Assembly (NCBI GenBank): GCA_023443285.1
Contig: JAEZVB010000119.1
Coordinates: forward strand, 1-41,501
Origin: Bacillota bacterium
Lineage (GTDB): Bacteria; Bacillota; Negativicutes; Sporomusales; Sporomusaceae
Direction: 5' to 3'
DNA: 41,501 nt
Made by a program: the position numbers and the translations under genes. The notes beneath the pieces were generated by a model. It had not been told where the DNA came from. It made no database searches and saw only the letters and a list, made by a program, of their open reading frames with translations. Shown here one piece after another: positions 6,923-13,610 of this stretch. Within the stretch, counting starts at the first letter, position 1, and each line of letters begins with the position of its first letter.

Positions 6923-7030
6923 TAAATAACGGCAACCACCTTTCCCCTTGTCCCCTCCCAATGGAGTCAGTTTCTAAATATCCAACCTGACTTACGTTCA
7001 ATAGAGAAACACAACTCTTTTCCCATCTTG

Positions 7031-7075
7031 AACTATTTGCTATATAAATACAAATATCCTGCCAAATTAAGAAAA
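7031..7075. repeat. ATATAAATACAAAT repeat, copy 1
   Basis: About 45 bp that match 10891-10936 closely (TTGC-ATATAAATACAAAT-TCCTGC-AAAT). Here the repeat runs straight into the CACCACCCC terminator. At the second site the two are separated by about 140 bp. Confidence 0.65.
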
Positions 7076-7103
7076 CACCACCCCAAGTTTCCTGAGGTGG
7101 TGT
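7072..7103 (-). terminator. CACCACCCC-type terminator after the amidase gene
   Basis: ACACCACC (7075-7082) pairs with GGTGGTGT (7096-7103). On the minus strand the stem is followed by TTTTCTTAATT. Two sequence-related terminators occur at 9975-10013 and 11075-11109. Confidence 0.75.
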
Positions 7104-7111
7104 CCGATCCC

Positions 7112-7180
7112 CATAATCCACTTCAACCGGCTACTTGCTTATGCTACCAATGAGTACAACTGTTATTATCAAATTGAAGT
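7112..7180. repeat. 70-bp direct repeat, copy 1 (overlaps amidase 3' end)
   Basis: It matches 7971-8040 over about 69 bp, sharing GAGTACAA and TGTTATTATCAAATTGAAGT. The last bases encode the final amidase codons, so the other copy may be a leftover of a duplicated gene end. Confidence 0.8.
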
Positions 7181-7723
7181 AAGCGAAGAGTCGCCGCTCT
7201 TCTGCTGATACTCAACTGCTTTGCCGCGAAGCAGTTTTCCCCCGTCCCCCTTTGCCGTACCCGGCAAAAACCACAAATCCCAGCGTTCACAGGTAGTAGC
7301 TGGACCGTAGTCATCAAGATCGGCTGCTTCCGCATGCGTCATTACCCGTTCAACATCAATCGTCAAATCTAAGGTTTTACACAACACCGCAACTATACGT
7401 GCCATAGCTTCAATCTGCTGCTCAGTTGGTGGTTCTGGTCCAAAGTCATTGGTATTGGCTTTATAACAACACGCTAAGGCAATACCAATCGCTCCGGTAT
7501 TTCGTCGCCAGGTATGCGCTTTTATCTCAGCAAAATCATCTGTGCTGACATAAATACTGCCATCATAATCAATATTAATATGATAATCATCGAAAAACTG
7601 CCCGTAATGCCCGGCTGACCAATGCAAATACAGTTTGACATCACGTCCTGCCGACTGAGCTTTCTGCCAAATAGCAGCTTTGCTGTTTACGGTAAGCTGT
7701 TTTACTTGTTCAAGCTGACGCAC
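7169..7723 (-). CDS. N-acetylmuramoyl-L-alanine amidase, PGRP/Amidase_2-like (184 aa)
   Basis: Residues about 30-165 carry the type 2 amidase/peptidoglycan-recognition fold: LYLHWSAGHYGQFFDDYHI (first zinc His34), TGAIGIALACCYKA, and VMTHAEAADLDDYGP with the second His. It should cut the bond between muramic acid and the stem peptide. No signal peptide is seen, as in phage- or sporulation-type amidases released by other means. GTG 7723 is the only usable start in frame. A GAGGGGG box is 13 bases upstream and the open frame extends about 30 codons further without a start codon, so the N-terminus may be decayed. The gene is followed by a terminator. Confidence 0.78.
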   Translation of the reverse strand: MRQLEQVKQLTVNSKAAIWQKAQSAGRDVKLYLHWSAGHYGQFFDDYHINIDYDGSIYVSTDDFAEIKAHTWRRNTGAIGIALACCYKANTNDFGPEPPTEQQIEAMARIVAVLCKTLDLTIDVERVMTHAEAADLDDYGPATTCERWDLWFLPGTAKGDGGKLLRGKAVEYQQKSGDSSLTSI

Positions 7724-7970
7724 TTCACGCGAATCGCCCCCTCGCTTTATTTTGCCAAATTGTATTAACTGCGGACTTTTTCTCTTCCAGGATACTCTCC
7801 TGGCAGTGAATTTTTCGTGCTATCATAAAAAACTATCCCACAATCAATATATGCTCAGCCCTATTGTGTTGTTATTTTAGCGGCATCCCAAAGAAAGAAG
7901 AAACACTCCATATGATCATCGAATATTACCCTTAAATAATTGTAACCTGCCCCCCACAACACTCCCATCC

Positions 7971-8040
7971 TCATAATCCCCGTCAACCGGTTACCTGCTT
8001 ATGTTATCGATGAGTACAAATGTTATTATCAAATTGAAGT
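7971..8040. repeat. 70-bp direct repeat, copy 2
   Basis: Same orientation as 7112-7180 and about 84% alike by eye. It stands in non-coding DNA, ending in TCAAATTGAAGT. Confidence 0.8.
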
Positions 8041-8195
8041 TTTATTTTTTTTTAAAAACCTCTTTAACAAGGAAGTTAGTAACCATTTTAGGGCAAGGTC
8101 ATTTTGACTGTTACCCTTCTTGCATTATGCTGAAAAAAACTTAGCTGTTGAGTTGATCGATCTTCCCTAGATTATAGGTTTCATATAGATGGCAA

Positions 8196-8232
8196 AAATG
8201 CACCTTACGCTATCGCGCGCAGGTGTTTTTTT
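8196..8232. terminator. Orphan terminator-like hairpin
   Basis: CACCT (8201-8205) pairs with AGGTG (8221-8225), with an inner CGC/GCG stem, flanked by AAAAA before and seven T after. It would work on the plus strand and perhaps the minus strand. No coding gene precedes it on the plus strand. Confidence 0.5.
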
Positions 8233-8358
8233 GTCGCAAGCTCCCATAACCATCAGCTAAACAACTGGGTGTATCCATCCTCCTAGCTTCTCGATGTGTA
8301 GATGTATAATACATAAGGCATAGTGGCTACGGAAATAATAACGGCTGGAGGAGGTTTG

Positions 8359-8928
8359 ATGATGGCAATAAACTTAATCCCTTTTATTTACACGGCTGTC
8401 TTTGCCGGGATTGTTTTAGCACTTGTACCCAGACAGGAAATACGTCGGCTATCAATTTACGGGATTATCTTCGGTGGGCTTATTGATGGTATACTTGTTA
8501 GTATAGCGAACCTTTTGGGAGAATTTAAATATATAAACTATGAGCCATTTGGTTTGATGGGAATACATTTTTTGGCTCCTGTCTCATGGACATTATTTTA
8601 TATAATTTATTTTTATCATTTACCTACGAAAAAAGTGTATATTTATATCTACACTACCATGGGAATTTTCTATAGTATGTTATTTTGCCAAATGATTACG
8701 AAACTGGGTGTATTATCTCTTGCGCACGGATTATATGACTCGATTATTCCGTTTGTACCATGGTATATCATTGCCACCTGGGGTTATCTAAAACTAACAA
8801 AAATTGATGATACCTTTGAAAGTGTTAACCCCACGGAACACGAGCAACGCAGATTCCTTTATCCTGCTGTAGCCAAAAAGCTCCCCAAGCTAAATGAAGA
8901 GGACAGTGATGAGGCGCCAAAAGATTGA
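8359..8928 (+). CDS. Unknown polytopic membrane protein (189 aa)
   Basis: ATG 8359 follows GGAGGAGG with a 4-base spacer; an in-frame GTG at 8323 is less likely. About five membrane helices can be seen in residues 5-150 (for example FIYTAVFAGIVLALV, GIIFGGLIDGILVSIANLL, LAPVSWTLFYIIYFYHL, FVPWYIIATWGYL). The tail is charged and acidic (EEDSDEAPKD) and probably cytoplasmic. The size and short loops resemble small membrane proteins of spore formers, but no family is recognised. It is monocistronic. Repeat-like DNA and a double hairpin follow it. Confidence 0.7.
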   Translation: MMAINLIPFIYTAVFAGIVLALVPRQEIRRLSIYGIIFGGLIDGILVSIANLLGEFKYINYEPFGLMGIHFLAPVSWTLFYIIYFYHLPTKKVYIYIYTTMGIFYSMLFCQMITKLGVLSLAHGLYDSIIPFVPWYIIATWGYLKLTKIDDTFESVNPTEHEQRRFLYPAVAKKLPKLNEEDSDEAPKD

Positions 8929-8993
8929 TGGTAAATACCTATGCCGATTTACAACACGTAATAAATATAGTATCTATAGGGGCCAAGGGGAGA

Positions 8994-9065
8994 GGGTTAT
9001 CGACACCTACTATAATCATTCGCAAAAACATCAACCAAGAATTTCCAAAATCATTTATCAGAGCG
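8994..9065. repeat. GACACCTA-type dispersed repeat, copy 1
   Basis: It shares GGTT-GACACCTA-ATAAT-TCGCA and TTTCC-AAATCAT with 10770-10832, diverged but collinear. A longer related stretch may include the GGGACGG motif seen near 10031. Confidence 0.5.
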
Positions 9066-9140
9066 CCCTATCCAAGATGGGGACACCGGGACAGTTTCTT
9101 ATCCAAACTCTTCAGCTTAACCCTTCTTTCATCCTTTCCA

Positions 9141-9275
9141 ATACCTTTTAGTAAATGTTATCCAAGGATTACAAAAATCGCAAGTACAAGAAAAAACCCG
9201 TTTCCCAACCTATTGGCCGGAAAGCGGGTTTTTTCTACGCTCTGACAGGGCCGAATTCCGGACCTGCTTTTACTT
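9141..9275. repeat. Dispersed double-hairpin intergenic repeat, copy B
   Basis: Collinear with 2506-2640. The first hairpin keeps an 11-bp perfect stem (9190-9200 with 9225-9235), in which a T-A pair of copy A has become A-T. The second hairpin keeps CAGG/CCTG with a one-pair swap and one mismatch. It ends the 8359-8928 membrane gene and can stop transcripts from both sides. Confidence 0.8.
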
Positions 9276-9289
9276 TAAAAAGAGCCTCT

Positions 9290-9607
9290 TTAAACAAGGA
9301 GGTTAAAGTCCCTTTTGTTATGCCATATGTGTCGGACTTCTACTGTTTCACCTAAGACTACAAATAAAACCGTGTAATTCTTATGTACCACCAAACGTCG
9401 GTACCCAGCCGCCATCAATACTGGAAAACGTGTAACCAACGGACATAGATAAGGATTTGTACCTAAGACAGTAATAATTTTGTTTCGGATAGTATGTGCT
9501 AAGTTTTGGGCAGCAGTTGGGTTTTGGCGATTGATATAGAGAATGATCTCCTTCAGATCTTTAGCGGCTATAGGGGCAATTTTAACTTGATACTTGCTGC
9601 TCTCCAT
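9290..9607 (-). CDS. RelE/ParE-family toxin (105 aa)
   Basis: It has the short RelE/ParE fold: YQVKIAPIAAKDLKEIILYI at the start, a helix with NPTAAQNLAHTI, then strands GYRRLVVHKNYTVLFVV and VEVRHIWHNKRDF. These proteins are either mRNA interferases (RelE) or gyrase poisons (ParE); the sequence leaves both open. Its ATG overlaps the 3' end of the antitoxin gene by 26 bases, typical of coupled toxin-antitoxin pairs. Both are read from the promoter at 9913-9941. Confidence 0.87.
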   Translation of the reverse strand: MESSKYQVKIAPIAAKDLKEIILYINRQNPTAAQNLAHTIRNKIITVLGTNPYLCPLVTRFPVLMAAGYRRLVVHKNYTVLFVVLGETVEVRHIWHNKRDFNLLV

Positions 9608-9875
9608 TCAACTGCTCCTCAATCGTAGAGTCAATCTCGTTCATAACTTGATTAAAATCAAGCATTTCGCCCCTACGGCTTTCCCCTTCCGCAACAATAA
9701 GTCTTTTATATAATTCTAACTCAGCTTGTAACTCTTCATAGTGTTCATGGCTCATAACAACCAAACGTTCAGCTCCGTTTTTAGTAATAAAAACAGGCAA
9801 GTTTTGTGATACACACAGTTCCTCAATTTCGTTCATTCTCTTAGAGAGATCTGTCATGGGACGAATTTTAATCAT
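9582..9875 (-). CDS. Phd/YefM-family antitoxin (97 aa)
   Basis: ATG 9875 (MIKIRPMTDLSKRMNEIE) follows GAGGTGG; two upstream ATG codons in frame lie between the -10 box and this site. The N-terminal half is the Phd/YefM DNA-binding fold, with TKNGAERLVVMSHEHYEELQ as signature. The C-terminal helix (residues 55-97) would wrap the toxin. The antitoxin and complex normally repress their own promoter; palindromic AT-rich sequence upstream supports this. Confidence 0.87.
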   Translation of the reverse strand: MIKIRPMTDLSKRMNEIEELCVSQNLPVFITKNGAERLVVMSHEHYEELQAELELYKRLIVAEGESRRGEMLDFNQVMNEIDSTIEEQLNGEQQVSS

Positions 9876-9912
9876 CAAAACCACCTCTTTGCAAATTTTA
9901 TCCGTCTTAATC

Positions 9913-9941
9913 ATCATACCTCGTAATCATGAAATTATCAA
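9913..9941 (-). promoter_or_regulatory. Sigma-A promoter of the toxin-antitoxin pair
   Basis: Minus-strand -35 TTGATA (9936-9941) and -10 TATGAT (9913-9918) with a 17-bp spacer, ending 38 bases before the antitoxin ATG. Confidence 0.7.
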
Positions 9942-9950
9942 GCAATTATA

Positions 9951-9962
9951 TGATTATAATCA
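9951..9962. promoter_or_regulatory. Candidate antitoxin operator palindrome
   Basis: TGATTATAATCA is a perfect 12-bp palindrome about 10 bp upstream of the -35 box. Related ATGATTA half-sites occur inside the promoter. Its role as an operator is inferred. Confidence 0.4.
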
Positions 9963-9974
9963 GATAAAATAAAC

Positions 9975-10013
9975 TAAAAAAGACCACCCCATACGTTTTC
10001 TGAAGTGGTGTCT
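9975..10013 (-). terminator. CACCACCCC-type terminator after the DUF3795 gene
   Basis: ACCAC (9983-9987) pairs with GTGGT (10005-10009). In minus-strand RNA a TCTTTTTT run follows. The stem and flanks match the terminators at 7072-7103 and 11075-11109. It is about 170 bases from the DUF3795 stop, with a repeat element in between. Confidence 0.6.
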
Positions 10014-10018
10014 CAACT

Positions 10019-10092
10019 AAGGGGTGCCACAGGGACGGAGTGGTTGACACCATAAAGGGACATTAAGAGAGGCTCCTATTTTGGCACCTTTC
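10019..10092. repeat. Small element with GGTGCCA/TGGCACC ends
   Basis: The ends GGGGTGCCA and TTGGCACCTTT are inverted. The inside has CAGGGACGG-GTGGTTGACACC and GGGACATTAAGAGAGGCTCC. The last part recurs at 2477-2513, which shares GGGACA, AAGAG and CTCCTATTTT. This may be a REP/MITE-type unit of about 74 bp. Confidence 0.55.
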
Positions 10093-10181
10093 AATAATTT
10101 TAAGACGACGTCAGATTAGGGCATACTCAAAATTTACAATGTTCATCAGAGCGTCAATAGGAGCATTAGTCAATAATTTTA

Positions 10182-10724
10182 TCAACCTCTTCTTTGCCAT
10201 TCATAATATTTATTACCACGTGATTTTACTGCTTCACTACCTTTTTCTTTAATAGTTTTCAAGTTATCTTCAATAACATATCCATAACTTTTTTTTAGGA
10301 ATTTTAACTTATCACAATTCTCAAATTCGTCGCATTGCCAACATCCATTATACTTTTTGGACTTTAAGCATTTTAATGCTTTACATTGCTTTGTATCTCC
10401 TCCGGTAGAACATCCACCAACTTCCTGGCATGTAGTTTTACATTGTATTTTTATTATACCGTCAAGAACATTCATAAATGTTGGTATTTCTTTGAATGCA
10501 CTAAACTTTTTACCGAGGTTGTCTCCTATCAGATTTTCATCTAAGTCCAAATGCTCCCCCATGGCTGCCCAGGTATTTTCATTGCTACACATAGTAAGAA
10601 ATTTATCTAACTGATGCTCTTTAATAATTTCTCTTAGTTTGTGAGCAGCTTCATAAATATCTTTTTTATAAAACATACAATCACAACAAGTTAATCCACA
10701 AGGACATACTAATTTTTCATCCAT
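10182..10724 (-). CDS. DUF3795-type Cys-rich protein (180 aa)
   Basis: ATG 10724 follows GGGGGTG. The N-terminus MDEKLVCPCGLTCCDCMFYK with CxCxxxCCxC, a central CKTTCQEVGGCS, and a later CLKSKKYNGCWQCDEFENC give a dense Cys pattern suited to metal or Fe-S binding. This corresponds to the DUF3795 group of small Cys-rich proteins of anaerobes, whose function is unknown. It is probably cytoplasmic, with no signal peptide. It is a single gene with repeats on both sides. The AT-rich codon choice differs from the housekeeping genes downstream. Confidence 0.75.
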   Translation of the reverse strand: MDEKLVCPCGLTCCDCMFYKKDIYEAAHKLREIIKEHQLDKFLTMCSNENTWAAMGEHLDLDENLIGDNLGKKFSAFKEIPTFMNVLDGIIKIQCKTTCQEVGGCSTGGDTKQCKALKCLKSKKYNGCWQCDEFENCDKLKFLKKSYGYVIEDNLKTIKEKGSEAVKSRGNKYYEWQRRG

Positions 10725-11077
10725 AAATACACCCCCAAAATAAACCTTGATTATTTATACATGATCATGGAACGGGGTTGTTGACACCTATCCATAATTG
10801 CTCGCATACCGTAATAAGACTTTCCTAAATCATATTAGATATTTATTACTCCGAGTACTTTATCCAAAAACATAGCCATTCTCCTTATTCCTAAATATTT
10901 GCCATATAAATACAAATCTCCTGCTAAATAGAAAAAATCCGCTAGTGCGTTCCATATAACAGTAAACGTCATTGAGGCACAGGCGGCCGTTATGCATAAG
11001 CGGAGGTTAAGCGCCAGCGGCGGTAGCGTTGTATAACAGCCGCCTGTTCCGAGTTTTGTACTTGACACATTGAGAAA
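10725..11077. repeat. Repeat-filled gap between DUF3795 gene and glmS terminator
   Basis: No gene is seen; a 92-codon minus frame here is not supported. It holds the second GACACCTA repeat (10770-10832), the second ATATAAATACAAAT repeat (10891-10936), and a GC-rich inverted structure (10979-11047) that lies between sequences contiguous at 7031-7103. Confidence 0.6.
10979..11047. repeat. GC-rich long hairpin (69 bp)
   Basis: ACAGGCGGC (10979-10987) pairs with GCCGCCTGT (11039-11047). After a one-base bulge on each side, GTTAT pairs with ATAAC. The 39-base interior holds further GC-rich stems. It is distinctly more GC-rich than its surroundings. Confidence 0.6.
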
Positions 11078-11109
11078 ACACCACCCCAGACTATTATCTG
11101 AGGTGGCGT
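11075..11109 (-). terminator. Terminator of glmS
   Basis: In minus-strand RNA ACGCCACC pairs with GGUGGUGU (one G-U), plus an inner CAGA/UCUG stem, followed by UUUUCUC. It lies 40 bases after the glmS stop and belongs to the same sequence family as the terminators at 7072 and 9975. Confidence 0.8.
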
Positions 11110-11148
11110 CCACTGCTGTAAATATATTTAAGTGAATTCTGTTATACC

Positions 11149-12978
11149 CTACTCAACCGTAACACTCTTAGCTAAATTCCTCGGCTTATCAACATCGCAA
11201 CCACGGGTAACCGCGGCATAGTAAGCCAATAATTGAAGCGGAATAACCGACAATATCGGGGTCAGGAATTTATCGGTTGCCGGAATATAGATGGTATGAT
11301 CAACATATTTTTCGATCTCTTTGTCGCCTTTGAGGCCAATACCAATTACGACGGCGTCGCGGGCTTTGACTTCTTTGATATTACTGAGCATTTTTTCGTA
11401 GACATCTTTTTGAGTGGCAAGGGCGATAACCGGCACGCCTTCGATGATAAGCGCCAGGGTACCGTGTTTGAGTTCGCCTGCGGCATAGGCTTCGGCGTGG
11501 ATATAGGAGATTTCTTTGAGCTTCAGCGAGCCTTCAAGGGCTACCGCATAGTCAAGCGAACGGCCAAGGAAGAATACGTCTTCATTGAAGCCATATTGTT
11601 GAGCAAAGGTTTTGATGGGTTCCACATCTTCTAATAGTTCATGGACTTGGCTGGGCAAATTGCGCAGTGACTGGCAAAGCTCGCGCACTTTTTCCTGTGG
11701 CAAAGTGCCTTTTAGCGAACCCATATAAATAGCCAGCAAGGCCATAACAATAAGCTGAGTAGTGTAAGCCTTAGTGGAGGCTACGGCAATTTCCGGGCCA
11801 GCCCAAGTATAGATGACTTGGTCAGATTCACGGGCAATGGACGAGCCGACAACGTTGGTAATGGCTAGTACGCGTGAACCCAGTTTTTTGGCTTCTTTTA
11901 ATGCGGCCAGCGTATCTAGGGTTTCACCAGACTGGCTGATAACAATCGTCAGCGTCTGATCGTCAATGATTGGTGAGCGATAACGGAATTCTGAGGCAAC
12001 ATCGACTTCCACCGGAATGCGCGCCAGATTTTCAATCATATATTTACCGACAATACCGGCATGATAGGCAGTACCGCAGGCAACAATGGCGATTTTCTTG
12101 ATACCGGCGACATCGTCCTTGTGCCATTTGAGTTCCTCGAAGCTAACGCCGCTATCGTCTTTTGACAGGCGGCCTGTCATGGTTTCACGCACAGCTTTAG
12201 GCTGCTCGTAAATTTCTTTGATCATGAAATGCTCATAGCCGCCTTTTTCGGCTGCTTCGGCATCCCAGTTCACTTCAAACACTTTCTTGGTTACCGGCAC
12301 TCCCTGGCGGTTCATAACCCAAACCGAATCTTTCGTAACAATGGCCATTTCGCCATCACTTAAGATGTAGGTTTTGCGGGTGCGGCTGATAATGGCCGGA
12401 ATGTCGGAGGCGATAAAGTTCTCCCCTTCGCCAAGACCAATAACCAGCGGATTGTCTTGTTTTGTGCAAATAAGCTTATTAGGCTCATCCTGGCACATAA
12501 AGACTAATGCGTAAGAGCCTTCAATTGTTTCCAGCACTTTTTTGACGGCGGCTTCGAAATCGCCTTCGTAGTACTCTTCCACCAAGTGAGCTACCACCTC
12601 GGTATCGGTCTCCGAAGTGAATTTATGGCCTTTGGCAATGAGTTTCTCTTTGATATGCATATAGTTTTCAATAATACCGTTATGCACAACAACGAATTTG
12701 CCTGTACAATCGGTATGAGGGTGAGAGTTGGCATCAGACGGACGACCATGTGTCGCCCACCGGGTATGGCCAATACCCATACTGCCAGTAAGTGGAGTTA
12801 GTTCCACCTTTTTGGCCAGAATGTTTAGTCGGCCTACACTTTTATCTACGTTTATTTTACTGCCGTCAAAGACAGCGATACCGGCTGAATCATATCCCCG
12901 GTATTCAAGCTTGCTCATCCCTTCTAGTAGAAACGGCGCCGCTTGATCAGGGCCAATATAACCTACAATTCCACACAT
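11149..12978 (-). CDS. glmS: Glutamine-fructose-6-phosphate aminotransferase (609 aa)
   Basis: GlmS makes glucosamine-6-phosphate from fructose-6-phosphate and glutamine, the first step to UDP-GlcNAc. The length is typical. After Met1, Cys2 starts the class II glutamine amidotransferase domain (MCGIVGYIG, with GHTRWATHG and HNGIIENY). Two SIS domains follow (CGTAYHAGIVGKYMIE; SQSGETLDTLAALK; ASTKAYTTQ), ending in the fixed DKPRNLAKSVTVE. The ATG follows GGGAGG ten bases upstream. Regulation is visible: a glmS ribozyme lies upstream in the same transcript (13294-13431), separated by an unusually long 315-base leader. It is the last gene of the cdaA-cdaR-glmM block, probably on its own transcript. 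Confidence 0.98.
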   Translation of the reverse strand: MCGIVGYIGPDQAAPFLLEGMSKLEYRGYDSAGIAVFDGSKINVDKSVGRLNILAKKVELTPLTGSMGIGHTRWATHGRPSDANSHPHTDCTGKFVVVHNGIIENYMHIKEKLIAKGHKFTSETDTEVVAHLVEEYYEGDFEAAVKKVLETIEGSYALVFMCQDEPNKLICTKQDNPLVIGLGEGENFIASDIPAIISRTRKTYILSDGEMAIVTKDSVWVMNRQGVPVTKKVFEVNWDAEAAEKGGYEHFMIKEIYEQPKAVRETMTGRLSKDDSGVSFEELKWHKDDVAGIKKIAIVACGTAYHAGIVGKYMIENLARIPVEVDVASEFRYRSPIIDDQTLTIVISQSGETLDTLAALKEAKKLGSRVLAITNVVGSSIARESDQVIYTWAGPEIAVASTKAYTTQLIVMALLAIYMGSLKGTLPQEKVRELCQSLRNLPSQVHELLEDVEPIKTFAQQYGFNEDVFFLGRSLDYAVALEGSLKLKEISYIHAEAYAAGELKHGTLALIIEGVPVIALATQKDVYEKMLSNIKEVKARDAVVIGIGLKGDKEIEKYVDHTIYIPATDKFLTPILSVIPLQLLAYYAAVTRGCDVDKPRNLAKSVTVE

Positions 12979-13293
12979 ATATATATATCCTCCCTATTAC
13001 GACTGGTGATAAACGCTCATCTGTGCGATACTGTTACAATTAACCTGCTGCCATCCTTGAGACATATCGCAGTCTCATAGGCGACGGTGTCGTTGTCCAG
13101 TCCGGGCGTTCTCTTCGTAGTACTTCCCAGTACAACTCCGTTCACGTCCTCCTTCCGACCCGTACAAAATGCGTACCATTTATCTGCGATAAATTACGAG
13201 CGCAGCAGGTAATAATGCATTCAGAACGCTGCATCTAAGCATTTCTAACCAGTCTAAGCCTAAACACAATTTTGTCATCAACAAGATTTTTAA
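12979..13293 (-). other. Long post-ribozyme leader of glmS
   Basis: This is 315 bases between ribozyme and glmS. It contains several good hairpins: ATTTATC/GATAAAT around 13190, GTACT-GGGA-AGTAC with a GNRA loop, and two mutually exclusive stems (13058-13063 with 13072-13077, or 13024-13030 with 13065-13071). It also holds an AAGGAGG box at 13148-13154. Two overlapping short frames are open: 34 codons from ATG 13179 and 42 codons from GTG 13145. The GTG is only two bases from the box. Whether this is a structured RNA, a leader peptide or both is not decided here. Confidence 0.5.
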
Positions 13294-13431
13294 CTGCTTG
13301 CTACCGTTTTGTTCCGCCGGTCACCCTGCGGTTTTGTCGGTCAGTTTACGGCGGCAGTCGCCGAGAGGCATCCGCTGACTTCTCGATAAACCTCTTCCTC
13401 GTCTGCTTGGAATCACCCAAGCACCAGCGCT
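13294..13431 (-). ncRNA. glmS ribozyme (glucosamine-6-phosphate-activated)
   Basis: Read on the minus strand, the core features are in order. The cleavage-site region is AAAAAAGCGC (cut expected 5' of G 13430). A CUUGG/CCAAG hairpin follows. Then comes GACGAGGAAGAGGUUUAUCG, then GCGGAUGCCUCUCGG, and finally an AGGGUGACCGGCGG segment. These match the conserved heart of the glmS ribozyme as known from Bacillus and Thermoanaerobacter. Glucosamine-6-phosphate acts as cofactor for self-cleavage, after which the mRNA is degraded, closing a feedback loop on GlmS. Exact ends are estimated. Confidence 0.9.
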
Positions 13432-13533
13432 TTTTTGGGATTAGCTTTTGTCATAAAGCCTGTAATTATCCTATTTTCGTCGTCATTCTCACCCCCGCCA
13501 CTGCCTTAGGCTAATCGGCCTATCCATACATAT

Positions 13534-13563
13534 GCAAAGGAGCACTATATAGTGCTCCTTTGC
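13534..13563. terminator. Perfect 30-bp palindrome downstream of glmM
   Basis: Fifteen bases are followed directly by their exact complement, centred on TATATA, with GGAGCAC/GTGCTCC inside. It is 47 bases past the glmM stop and upstream of the ribozyme. The U-tract is poor (CUCCUUUGC), so it may be a weak terminator or an RNA-stabilising hairpin. Confidence 0.55.
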
Positions 13564-13610
13564 CATATCTATCTTATTGTAATATAGTTTACCATATTGG
13601 TCAATCCTGT

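Larger units (their letters stand above)
7724..8358. other. 635-bp gap with repeat copy and orphan terminator
   Basis: No gene is recognised. It contains the second copy of the 70-bp repeat (7971-8040), a T-rich tract, and a hairpin with a T-run at 8196-8232 that has no obvious gene before it on either strand. A TATAAT at 8305-8310 may be the -10 of the next gene, but no -35 is visible. Confidence 0.5.

Noticed and set aside
8055..8095. Remnant of a ParE toxin gene end (CCTCTTTAACAAGGAAGTTA resembles 9283-9303)
   Set aside because: Similarity covers only about 25 bases and does not extend into the conserved toxin region; chance or repeat flank is more likely.
8894..9355. Three overlapping plus-strand ORFs of 66-106 codons after the membrane gene
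   Set aside because: They run through the repeat with two terminator hairpins and into the toxin gene on the other strand; composition is random-like and no RBS fits.
10835..11113. 92-codon minus-strand ORF in the DUF3795-glmS gap
   Set aside because: It spans repeat pieces, the long GC-rich hairpin and part of the glmS terminator; no start signal.
13017..13179. Two small frames (34 and 42 codons) in the glmS leader as confirmed genes
   Set aside because: They overlap each other and the shared AAGGAGG is two bases from the GTG and lies inside the other frame. One looks protein-like, so they are kept as a finding but not annotated as genes.
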